Under the pieces are notes generated by a model. That model was not told the DNA's origin. It was given only the letters and a program-made list of their open reading frames with translations, and did not search any database. This document shows positions 17,902 through 24,818 of a stretch of 48,926 nt of DNA, piece by piece (the stretch's first letter is position 1; every line of letters starts with the position of its first letter). Location: the NCBI GenBank assembly GCA_019358945.1, contig JAHHIE010000050.1, positions 1 through 48,926 on the forward strand, in the 5' to 3' direction. Position numbers and translations under genes: made by a program. The stretch comes from Stenomitos rutilans HA7619-LM2. Its GTDB lineage: Bacteria; Cyanobacteriota; Cyanobacteriia; Leptolyngbyales; Leptolyngbyaceae.

Positions 17902-17974
17902 ATAGTAGCACAAGCGTGAATATATGCAATTATGAGATGCAAACGTCTTGATTTTTGTGAGTTAGAGCTACTAT
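17902..17974. promoter_or_regulatory. Symmetric elements between divergent regulator genes
   Basis: ATAGTAGC (17902-17909) and GCTACTAT (17967-17974) are exact inverted copies, each close upstream of one of the two divergent small regulator genes. On each strand TACTAT could serve as a -10 box; on the plus strand TTGATT at 17948 would be its -35 box with a short spacer. They may also be paired operator half-sites for the ribbon-helix-helix or MerR-like protein. Confidence 0.38.
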
Positions 17975-17989
17975 CATTGGAGCGAGTAA

Positions 17990-18154
17990 ATGACAGAAGT
18001 GGCCAAGCGTGTTTTTGCAAGTGTGAGTGACCAGCTAGCGGACAAGCTGGAAAAAAGAGCGCAGATTGAAGGGCGCTCTCTATCCAATCTCATTAGTTAT
18101 TTGCTGGAACGTGAAATGGAGGCTTGGCAACCTCCAACACAAGAAAGTAAGTGA
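17990..18154 (+). CDS. Small ribbon-helix-helix (CopG/Arc-like) protein
   Basis: A 54-residue ORF begins at ATG 17990, 16 bases after the GCTACTAT element. The sequence KRVFASVSDQLADKLEKRAQ followed by IEGRSLSNLISYLLEREMEA matches the ribbon-helix-helix pattern: a short strand, helix A, the turn EGRSLSN and helix B. Such proteins are dimeric repressors typical of plasmid copy-number control and antitoxins. Lying divergent from a MerR-like gene and upstream of the replication gene, it is a candidate for copy control or operon autoregulation. No toxin gene follows. Confidence 0.7.
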   Translation: MTEVAKRVFASVSDQLADKLEKRAQIEGRSLSNLISYLLEREMEAWQPPTQESK

Positions 18155-18236
18155 GGGCGATCGCGATGGCACGCTTTCAAGACCTCAGGCAACGCTTTGC
18201 GGTCAGACAACTTTTAATAAGGGTGGATCAAGCGCG

Positions 18237-18524
18237 GTGACAGTCTCAGCTCAAAGTTTAGAGAGCTTAGCAGTACGCTTGCACTTATGGACAAGTGGCG
18301 GTAGATTATTGATCGACTCAAAGAATATCCGTACCTGGCAGGGGGAGCGGCAGAACGATCTAGCACCAAAGCTAAGACTGTTCTGTCGTTTGTTGTTTTT
18401 GCTCCGCATCAACTTTCAATCTGAGGGATGGTTAAGCGCCCCTGAGACACCCCCGGACAAGGGCAGCGCTTTGATACAAAAGATCATGCGATCTTGGCAG
18501 GACATTCGGTCTACCATGCTCTAG
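18237..18524 (+). CDS. Possible small ORF, uncertain
   Basis: A GTG at 18237 opens a 95-codon frame with moderately protein-like content (SLESLAVRLHLWTSGGRLLI, RLFCRLLFLLRINFQ). It overlaps by GTGA the stop of a 24-codon frame starting at ATG 18166 (MARFQDLRQRFAVRQLLIRV), which begins 11 bases after the ribbon-helix-helix gene. This could be a coupled small operon or a frame-shifted remnant. An ATG at 18066 in the same frame lies inside the ribbon-helix-helix gene and is unlikely. I cannot assign a function. Confidence 0.3.
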   Translation: MTVSAQSLESLAVRLHLWTSGGRLLIDSKNIRTWQGERQNDLAPKLRLFCRLLFLLRINFQSEGWLSAPETPPDKGSALIQKIMRSWQDIRSTML

Positions 18525-18663
18525 TCGAAAAGGATGACGTTATGAAGCTGATGGCACACTCCCAACTCATCACCAGGGCGGCTTTACGCTCGGGAGCGGT
18601 CTCAGCGGTCCAGGTTTGTCCTTTTGCACTCAAAAGGAGCGTGGTTATGTTCTAGGACCCCTA

Positions 18664-18710
18664 GAAGCCAAAAACCCCCACTGCGGAAACAGCGAGGGTC
18701 AAAAGGCTTC
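18664..18710. other. Strong hairpin, possible RNA structure
   Basis: GAAGCC (18664-18669) pairs with GGCTTC (18705-18710). Inside, ACCC pairs with GGGT and CTG with CAG around a CGGAAA loop, giving a layered stem of about 47 bases. A following T run is lacking, so it is not a classical terminator. It could be part of a leader or control RNA or of the origin. Confidence 0.4.
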
Positions 18711-18842
18711 AATATTCACTTTCATAAAGGTCTGGGGCTGCTAACCAGAAGCTTGGCGGCAGAAAGTTAGCTCACCCGATCAGGGACAGAACCTTCACGG
18801 ACGTTTACGACGTACGACAGGTTTTGCTGTGTCAATTTTAGA

Positions 18843-18882
18843 GGTAAATGACCGAGTTGTGCAACTTTTTCGGTCATTTACC
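18843..18882. promoter_or_regulatory. Nested perfect palindrome 55 bases before the replication start
   Basis: GGTAAATGACCGA (18843-18855) is repeated exactly in inverted orientation at 18870-18882, and the 14-base spacer itself contains GTTG-TG-CAAC. The structure can form a cruciform or a long mRNA hairpin, or bind a dimeric protein twice. An in-frame ATG at 18848 is buried in the arm, which argues against it as the start of the replication protein. Confidence 0.6.
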
Positions 18883-18937
18883 CCTGGCTGCGGCATGGCG
18901 TGTTGTCCCATTCGATACACTCATCAGGGACCACACC

Positions 18938-21900
18938 ATGGCAAAAACCTTTACCCCCACCCGGCAGAGCAACCCCTGCCAGTTGTGCGACGACACCACC
19001 GGTAAGTGCCGTCAAACGACGAGCACCCTCCTGTGCATGACCTTAACCGATGCACTAGACACACCCCCCGGCTTCACCTTTATCGGTCGGACAAAAGACC
19101 ATCTCTGGGGCAAATGGGTCGTTGGCCAGCGGCAAGACTGGAGCGACGACCAACGCGTCTTGTGGCAACGGGAGCGCCAACAACGCCAGGTCGAGCGGGA
19201 ACGCGCGGAAGCGCAGCGGCAGGCAACGGCACTGTCAGCCCTCGAACGCGACCGGTACTACCAGCAATTGCTCGACCAGCTCAGCCTGCATCCGGCTGAC
19301 CAGAACGCCTTAAGCGCCCGTGGCCTGAGTGCGGCGCAGCTGCAGACCTGGGGCGTCAAGTCTGTAGAGCAATGGCAGCGGTTAGAGCCGTCCCTACCAC
19401 ACACGCTGCCAGGGGTGAGTCTGAGCGGTGAACGTTTGAATGTTGCGGGTGCTGGGTTCCTCTGCCCCATCCGCGATGTCAACGGCTTGCTGGTCGGGTT
19501 TCAGCTCCGCTTACGGGTGGCTGAGACCGGCGGTCGCTACCGCTGGCTCACCTCAGCCACAAAGAAGCGGCCGCACGGACCGACCCCGCACCTACCGCAC
19601 GGTGAGTTACCACTGGCGGTGCATCGTCCACCTCAGGTGCAACATACGGCGATCGCGCTGGTGGAAGGCACGGGACCGAAACCCTTTATTCTCTCTCAGC
19701 GCCGGAGTCAGGTGGTGGTCGGAGCCGCCGGTGGTCAGTTTGCGAGCAGTCCCCAAACCCTGCAGCACACGCTGGCGGTGCTGGCGGCGGAACTGGACAC
19801 GCAAACCGTTGAGTTCTTTCCTGATGCGGGCGCGATCAGCAATCGGCAGGTGATGCGACAGTATCGTCGGACCTGGACGTTACTGCGTCAGTGGGGGTAT
19901 CAGGTGCGCGTTGCCTGGTGGGGTCAAGACACTAAAGCGGCACCCGACATTGATGAACTGGAGGCGCTGGATGAACGGACGCCACTGACATGGTTAACCA
20001 CCGCGCAACTGGAGGTCATGGCGCATCCTCGTCTCGATTGGCTGGCACGCATCCAGGCACGGCTGCAACGGTCACTGTCACCCCAAGTCGCCGCTGCCGC
20101 GCTGCGACGGACGTTGGAGGGACCAGACCCAAACCTGGTGGCGTACGCAGCGGGCGATCGCCTGGCCACCTGGCAGCAGGCGGTGGCGCAGGGCTATCAG
20201 TTTGTGCTGGATCAATCGCCCACCGGCACCGGCAAGAGTTTTGATGCGGGTCTGGTGGAGTCAGCCCCACTGCAGGCGCAACAAGTGTTCTATGTCTCAG
20301 ACCAGCACCGCAATCCGACTGTAGAGACCCTGACCGCCGCCCAGGGCTGGGTGGATCTCGAAGCACGGCATGCGGGCCTCATCCAGGAGACCACACCGGG
20401 TGGCGGACGGCGCGTGAAACGGGCCGCTAGTGGTGAGACACCCCAGACGCCCGCGAGCTGTGCCCGCACACGCTTGCTGGGAGCGCTGCGCGCCAAGCAC
20501 GTGGCGGGGGCCGATACCGCCGCTCTGATCTGTGGCACCTGTCCACTTAAAGAGGCGTGTACGCATGCCACAGGACCAGGCTATGGCTTCTTAAACCAAC
20601 GCCAGGCAGCACTGGCCTCACCCAAGCTGCGCGCCCATCCGGCTAGTCTGCCGATCCCCGAAGACTATGTTTATGATGCCGTGGCCCTCGTCTGGGATGA
20701 ACCCGGTCAAAGCTTCGTCACGAAACACGACATTCCCATCACACTGACGGACTTAGAGCAGACGCTGACGGCGCTGCTGTCCTACCCCGCTTTGTTTGCA
20801 GCCATCCAGCCGCTGGCCACGACGCTACTGCCGTACCTCAAGGGGCAGCAGCGCTTAGGACGCTTTGGGCTGTCGCACACCGACGTGGTCGCCACGTTAG
20901 CGGTGCCAACAGTGAACGTGTCCGAGCTGGAGCAGGTGTTACAGCCCGATCTCGCTTTTCTCAATCCCACAGCGGTGCATGGGGTCGATTTAGCCGACTT
21001 ACCAGCGACCTTGCGGAAGCGTTTTTCCGAGCGCGACGCGGAAGTGGCGACCCAGGCCCAGCAGCGGGTACTGAAACAGTGGTTACCGGACCTGGTGCGC
21101 GTGCTGACAGGGCAAGTGCGCGGGTCGGTACGGTTGGAGCCAGGGGTATTGACGCTGTCGCTGGCGGACACACGCCATCAAGCGATCGCTCAGGCCGCTG
21201 GGGTGGTGATCTTTCTGGATGCCACGCTGAGTCGGCAGGACCTGGCGCTGAAGCTGGGTTGTGACCCCAAGGCAATTTATGTCTGTCGCCAGCAGGTGCC
21301 GACGCCCGACAATTTGACGCTGGTGCAGGTGACGGATTTGGGTCGTCTCGGACTACAGCGGGGGGCAGACCAGCAACGGCGGGTGGCGGCGCTTGTGGCG
21401 CACTATCAGGCGCTGGACCCAGACACCAAAGTGATTGATTTTAAGCGTTTTACCCCGGAGGGGATGGGGGCCTGGTGGCGGGACAGTCGAGGGGTGAATG
21501 ACTTCACTGCGACACGGACGTTGCTGCTGGTGGGCACGCCCTGCCGCAATCTGGCGGACTTACAGGCGGAGTATGCCCTGCTCACCGGCTGTCAGGAGGA
21601 GACGGATGCGGGTTTCACGGCGTTTGTGGACCGGGCGATTCGCGCCGACATCCACCAGGCGCTTGGCAGGCTCAGAGCACATCGGCGACCGGAGGAACCC
21701 CTGCAGGTGGTTTTGTTGAGTGACTTTGCCTTGGATATCCCGACGCAGCCAGTAAAGGCTTCAACCATCACGCTGGCAGCGGCGGGTAAGTTTGAAGGCT
21801 TTCTGCTGGCGGTTCAGCAAGCCGGGGCCGATCTCAAGGTCACAGGGGTCATGGTGACGCAAACCGCACTGGCTAAGCTGTCTGGGTACAGCCAAAGCTA

Positions 21901-22249
21901 TATCAGCCGGTACTGGCACTTATTACAAACGCTATTAGCACTCTCTGATAGCAATAGTCATAAGCAGGCAGCGGCACCCCCTGACCCTGAAACAGCGGCG
22001 GTGCTGGCATCTGTAAGTCACGTGTTGACGCTGGTAGCCGCATCGTCGACCGGAGTGGCTTTGCTTGAGTCGGTGGGGGAAGCCTTCTTGACCTGGCTCC
22101 AGCCAGAGCAATGGTCTACCGTTTGGCATCGACTGCCGCTGGAGACACAGATCCGTGTCCTTGCCGCGCTGCTACTCACCTTACCAGCCGACGCGTTAAC
22201 GTCCCTGACGCGGACGGTAGAGCCGAGTTTGCTGCCTTCACAGGGGTGA
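18938..22249 (+). CDS. Plasmid replication protein: primase-like and helicase-like (DUF3854-type)
   Basis: A 1103-residue protein from ATG 18938, which has AGGGA 8 bases upstream. A Cys cluster near the N-terminus (CQLCDDTTGKC) suggests a zinc-binding primase finger. Residues about 230-350 resemble a Toprim-like primase core (IALVEGTGPKPFIL, later FFPDAGAISN). Then come Walker A SPTGTGKSFDAG (about 428-436), a Cys triad CGTCPLKEAC (about 531-540), a Walker-B-like ALVWDEPGQSF and a C-terminal helix-turn-helix (TALAKLSGYSQSYISRYWH). This combination is typical of large replication proteins on cyanobacterial plasmids and phage-like elements. The gene is GC-richer than the NLR region. It probably initiates plasmid replication. 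Confidence 0.72.
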   Translation: MAKTFTPTRQSNPCQLCDDTTGKCRQTTSTLLCMTLTDALDTPPGFTFIGRTKDHLWGKWVVGQRQDWSDDQRVLWQRERQQRQVERERAEAQRQATALSALERDRYYQQLLDQLSLHPADQNALSARGLSAAQLQTWGVKSVEQWQRLEPSLPHTLPGVSLSGERLNVAGAGFLCPIRDVNGLLVGFQLRLRVAETGGRYRWLTSATKKRPHGPTPHLPHGELPLAVHRPPQVQHTAIALVEGTGPKPFILSQRRSQVVVGAAGGQFASSPQTLQHTLAVLAAELDTQTVEFFPDAGAISNRQVMRQYRRTWTLLRQWGYQVRVAWWGQDTKAAPDIDELEALDERTPLTWLTTAQLEVMAHPRLDWLARIQARLQRSLSPQVAAAALRRTLEGPDPNLVAYAAGDRLATWQQAVAQGYQFVLDQSPTGTGKSFDAGLVESAPLQAQQVFYVSDQHRNPTVETLTAAQGWVDLEARHAGLIQETTPGGGRRVKRAASGETPQTPASCARTRLLGALRAKHVAGADTAALICGTCPLKEACTHATGPGYGFLNQRQAALASPKLRAHPASLPIPEDYVYDAVALVWDEPGQSFVTKHDIPITLTDLEQTLTALLSYPALFAAIQPLATTLLPYLKGQQRLGRFGLSHTDVVATLAVPTVNVSELEQVLQPDLAFLNPTAVHGVDLADLPATLRKRFSERDAEVATQAQQRVLKQWLPDLVRVLTGQVRGSVRLEPGVLTLSLADTRHQAIAQAAGVVIFLDATLSRQDLALKLGCDPKAIYVCRQQVPTPDNLTLVQVTDLGRLGLQRGADQQRRVAALVAHYQALDPDTKVIDFKRFTPEGMGAWWRDSRGVNDFTATRTLLLVGTPCRNLADLQAEYALLTGCQEETDAGFTAFVDRAIRADIHQALGRLRAHRRPEEPLQVVLLSDFALDIPTQPVKASTITLAAAGKFEGFLLAVQQAGADLKVTGVMVTQTALAKLSGYSQSYISRYWHLLQTLLALSDSNSHKQAAAPPDPETAAVLASVSHVLTLVAASSTGVALLESVGEAFLTWLQPEQWSTVWHRLPLETQIRVLAALLLTLPADALTSLTRTVEPSLLPSQG

Positions 22250-22574
22250 TAGTGGACTAGTTTATCCATTTCACAATCTCCTCTGTGATCGAGTTATACA
22301 CAATCAATTGGAGTTGGTGGCGCTCGATTACGAGTTAAGCGAAGCGGCTTTGAGAGAAGGTGTTGTAGAAATTCAGTTAAATTCAACGGAGTGACTAACT
22401 GCTCCGTCGAATTTAACGCAATCCCAAGTTCGTGAAATTTTGCTGGTTATTTGGAAATAAGGCAGAAAATTCTTGAAAGTATTGTCCAAAGAGTAATCCA
22501 GCAATTTTACGAAAATTGCTGTAACGCTGATCCAGTGGACTTTCAGCCACTGCTCTTGTTATTACCCGACAAGT
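22250..22574. other. Intergenic region after the replication gene
   Basis: About 325 bases with the hairpin at 22377-22416. A plus-strand frame ending at 22393 (LELVALDYELSEAALREGVV, then EIQLNSTE) is protein-like but has no ATG, and could be a small gene from a TTG/GTG or a remnant. Nothing else was recognised. Confidence 0.35.
22377..22416. terminator. Long hairpin, possible terminator of the replication gene
   Basis: TTAAATTCAACGGAG (22377-22391) and CTCCGTCGAATTTAA (22402-22416) pair over 15 bases with one G-T mismatch and a 10-base loop. It lies 128 bases after the replication stop. There is no clear T run, but the AT-rich outer arms would make a bidirectional terminator plausible. Confidence 0.4.
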
Positions 22575-22877
22575 CTATTTGTACCCACCTAAACGACCAC
22601 CTGCCCGAACACTAGCTGCTCTATCTCCACAACTTCGTCCAGCGGAGTCTGTTTGCTCCGGATAATCACAATTTCCGTGTTTATGGCTCGTAGAGCTACT
22701 GGGACTTTTACTGCTAGAGTGGCTTGTGGAACTTTTGTGGGAGGTAGAACTAGAGCTGTGAGGCTTACTGGCACTATGTGCACTACTATGGTGAGTGGAT
22801 TTTGCTAGTGCAGGTTGCGTATAAAAAAGGGTCAAGGAGAGCAGCAAAGCAACTACCAATTTCACAAGCTTCATCAT
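22575..22877 (-). CDS. Small secreted Ser/His-rich protein
   Basis: A 100-residue protein with a clear Sec signal peptide (MMKLVKLVVALLLSLTLFYT, cleavage expected after QPALA). About 45 residues very rich in Ser and His follow. The C-terminal module CDYPEQTDSAGRSCGDRAAS plus VRAGGRLGG resembles a small two-Cys motif seen at the end of many short secreted bacterial proteins (CxYPxQTDSxGxxCGxRAAS). The His/Ser tract could bind metal. No operon partner. Confidence 0.65.
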   Translation of the reverse strand: MMKLVKLVVALLLSLTLFYTQPALAKSTHHSSAHSASKPHSSSSTSHKSSTSHSSSKSPSSSTSHKHGNCDYPEQTDSAGRSCGDRAASVRAGGRLGGYK

Positions 22878-23204
22878 ACTGGTTTTACGTAAGTTATCTT
22901 GGTTCCAGCACCTCAGTATCTAACCGACTACCGAGATGTTTTTCTGCCCTAGAATGCCCAATGAGGCTGAAACCATAACAGACGATTTACAGTTGGCGCG
23001 GCACAGTCTTGAGCTGGGTGGGGGAGAGAAGAAGTGGCACAGTACGTAGTGAGAAGCCGGCAACGATCGCTGGTCAGGCTTCTCATCACAGGTCTTCAGA
23101 CTCTGGTGCTTTTTGGTCTATTGCCAAGTGCTGCAGAAGGGCTGATTCTGAGACTCGCTTCGATAGTTTCTCTGAAACTCCATATAAATAAGGTTTTCTA
23201 ACCT
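22878..23204. other. Intergenic region
   Basis: About 330 bases without a gene. GAGAAGCC (23051-23058) and GGCTTCTC (23077-23084) form an 8-bp stem with an 18-base GC-rich loop that may fold further. No RNA family was recognised. Confidence 0.35.
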
Positions 23205-23396
23205 ATGTTGCACTTTTTGGGTCGTATGTCGGCTCACCTCCCTGTTAATGAGAACTCAGAAAGTGATGATGCGGAAGTTGGTGATCTTATTCGCGAGTGG
23301 GCGATCGCACTAAACATCCCTAAGCAAAATTTCCCCCTCTGTCTTTCTCAAAGCCTTTTTAGGGTTAAGAGGCGTAAGGTGTACCCCATTGTCTAG
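23205..23396 (+). pseudogene. Truncated ORF running into the IS3 end
   Basis: An open frame from ATG 23205, or more likely ATG 23229, encodes MSAHLPVNENSESDDAEVGD and then LIREWAIALNIPKQNFPL. It crosses the left end of the IS at 23380 and stops inside the element (23394-23396). The native gene was probably longer and lost its 3' part on insertion. No continuation was found beyond the right IS end at 24660, so the insertion was accompanied or followed by deletion. Family unknown. Confidence 0.35.
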
Positions 23397-23478
23397 ACAG
23401 GAAAACAACAAATTGAAGAGAGTCTACTGCAAAGCTTGATTCTGATTGGGTTGTACTAATTCATACCTTTCTCCTGTT

Positions 23479-24306
23479 TCAACCAAAATGGACGATCGCG
23501 GGGGTGCGGTCATTCAACGACTGATGTAAACGCTTGTGATTGTAGAAGCTGAAATAGGCATTCAGATTGGTGACGGCATCAAGGACTGAAGTATAGGACT
23601 TGAGATACACCTCCTCATATTTCACTGAACGCCACAAGCGTTCGACAAAGATATTGTCCAAGGCTCTGCCCCGCCCATCCTGACTGATTTGAATGCCTTG
23701 ACGCTCCAATCGCCCCGTAAAGACGGCACTGGTAAATTGAGACCCCTGGTCGGTGTTGAAGATCAAGGGTTGTCCTTGGTGCAACGCCTGCTCCAACGCC
23801 TCTAAACAAAACCCCACATCCATCGTGTTGGACACCTGCCAGGAGAGCACATAGCGGCTGAACCAATCAATCACCGCCACCAGATAGATAAACCCTTGAG
23901 ACAATCGGATGTAGGTGATGTCGGTACTCCAAACTTCGTTTGTCGCCGTAATCGCCATGTCCTTCAGCAGGTAAGGGTAGCGTCTGTTCTCGTCGCCTGG
24001 CAGACTGAGATTTGGCTTTGGGTAAATTGCCTCTCATCCCATTTTCCGCATCAAGCGTGCCACCCGTTTGTGGTTGACCGTTTCCCCTTGCGTCTTCAAC
24101 CAAGCGGTCATGCGGCGAATCCCATAAAATGGGGTTTCGGTGAATTGCTGGTCAATCAATTGCATCAGATGTTCGTTGTCGGGAGTCTCTTGGGCTGCTT
24201 CGTAATACCAACTTGAACGCGCCAGTCCGATTAACTCACACTGCCGTTGCACACTGATTTGACCATGCTCTGGCTCAATCCAAGTGCGTTTATCGCCCAC
24301 CGACAA
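23479..24306 (-). pseudogene. IS3-family transposase orfB, one in-frame stop
   Basis: The frame encodes the usual orfB: an N-terminal HTH_21-type part (RQCELIGLARSSWYYEAAQE), then the DDE integrase core (WSTDITYIRLSQGFIYLVAV with the first Asp; FNTDQGSQFTSAVF with the second; ERLWRSVKYEEVYLKSY with the Glu). A single TGA at 24034-24036 interrupts it after RLMRKMG. The reading frame is the same on both sides, so a one-base change of a Leu codon (TTA to TGA) would explain it. Translation would normally enter from orfA by -1 frameshifting; ATG 24306 is only nominal. Confidence 0.85.
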
Positions 24307-24580
24307 GTCCAGATTTTTTTTTCAGCCAGTCCAACTCTACTTTCAGTTGTCCAATCTGCTGATACAGTTGTGCCGTTAAAGCCTCCTGAGCTTTCTGATT
24401 TTGTCCTCGTTGGCTCGAAAACGCTTCTGGTATCGCCTCAATGGCTTGTTTCTTCCACAGAGCAATTTGGCTCGGATGCACTCCTAAATCACTCGCAATT
24501 TCATTCACTGTCCTCAGTCCTTTGATCGCTTCGAGCGCTGCCTTGGTTTTGAATTCAGCACTGTATTGTTTTCGCTGCAT
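24290..24580 (-). CDS. IS3-family transposase orfA
   Basis: A 96-residue HTH protein (QYSAEFKTKAALEAIKGLRT, then ASDLGVHPSQIALWKKQAIE) with a C-terminal leucine-zipper-like helix, the normal orfA of IS3 elements. It ends through CTG followed by nine A (24313-24321), a slippery run where a -1 shift would join it to orfB as a fusion transposase. It appears intact, so truncated OrfA could still bind related IS ends. Confidence 0.85.
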   Translation of the reverse strand: MQRKQYSAEFKTKAALEAIKGLRTVNEIASDLGVHPSQIALWKKQAIEAIPEAFSSQRGQNQKAQEALTAQLYQQIGQLKVELDWLKKKSGLVGGR

Positions 24581-24727
24581 AGTTCTTTGTCTCTCGGTAT
24601 TTGCCCTGACCTACTGTGCAGCGGGTCTCTCTTATTGCTTTGTCCAGTTTATGGGGTACATCATAGCGTTTAGATGTATCGTGCTTCATGCAGCATGGGT
24701 AAGCCTCTCATCACCAACTATATAAGT

Positions 24728-24754
24728 CTCCCTATAAAGCAAGCTATAACAGAA
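24728..24754 (+). promoter_or_regulatory. 27-bp shared element upstream of the NB-ARC gene (copy 1)
   Basis: CTCCCTATAAAGCA plus AGCTATAACAGAA matches 28495-28521 at 24 of 27 positions, including 14 identical bases at the start. It lies 64 bases upstream of the NB-ARC start. TATAAAG and TATAAC could be -10-like. The second copy precedes the small effector-like gene, so both may answer to one regulator. Confidence 0.5.
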
Positions 24755-24818
24755 AAAATTAGAATTGTTCAATTCAAGGCAAACCTGAAATTATAGCCAG
24801 CTTCTTAAATCGGGCACC

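Larger units (their letters stand above)
18525..18937. other. Leader of the replication gene, possible origin region
   Basis: A gene-free stretch of 413 bases immediately upstream of the replication protein. It contains the hairpin at 18664-18710 and the nested palindrome at 18843-18882. No iterons and no long AT-rich tract were seen. Because plasmid origins commonly lie next to the initiator gene, this is the first place to look for the origin; that is inference. Confidence 0.4.
23380..24660 (-). mobile_element. IS3-family insertion sequence, 1281 bp, inactivated
   Basis: The ends are imperfect inverted repeats: TGTACCCCAT at 23380-23389 and its exact complement at 24651-24660, continuing as TTGTCTAGACA against AAACTGGACA. 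Inside are orfA (24290-24580) and orfB (23479-24306), overlapping as in IS3 elements. No target duplication is visible: the flanks are AGG on the left and TCA on the right. The orfB stop codon and missing duplication suggest an old copy that has undergone recombination. It lies 58 bases upstream of the promoter-like element of the NB-ARC gene. Confidence 0.85.

Noticed and set aside
18066-18236. ATG 18066 start for a 152-codon ORF
   Set aside because: Its first part lies in another frame over the ribbon-helix-helix gene at 17990-18154, which is far better supported.
18848-18937. ATG 18848 as the start of the replication protein
   Set aside because: It lies within the arm of a perfect palindrome, has no ribosome site, and the first 30 residues are unlike the family; ATG 18938 has AGGGA at good spacing.
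23867-24103. Second orfB-like frame in the IS3 element
   Set aside because: It is an out-of-frame reading; the true orfB frame is continuous on both sides of the TGA, so no frameshift is needed.
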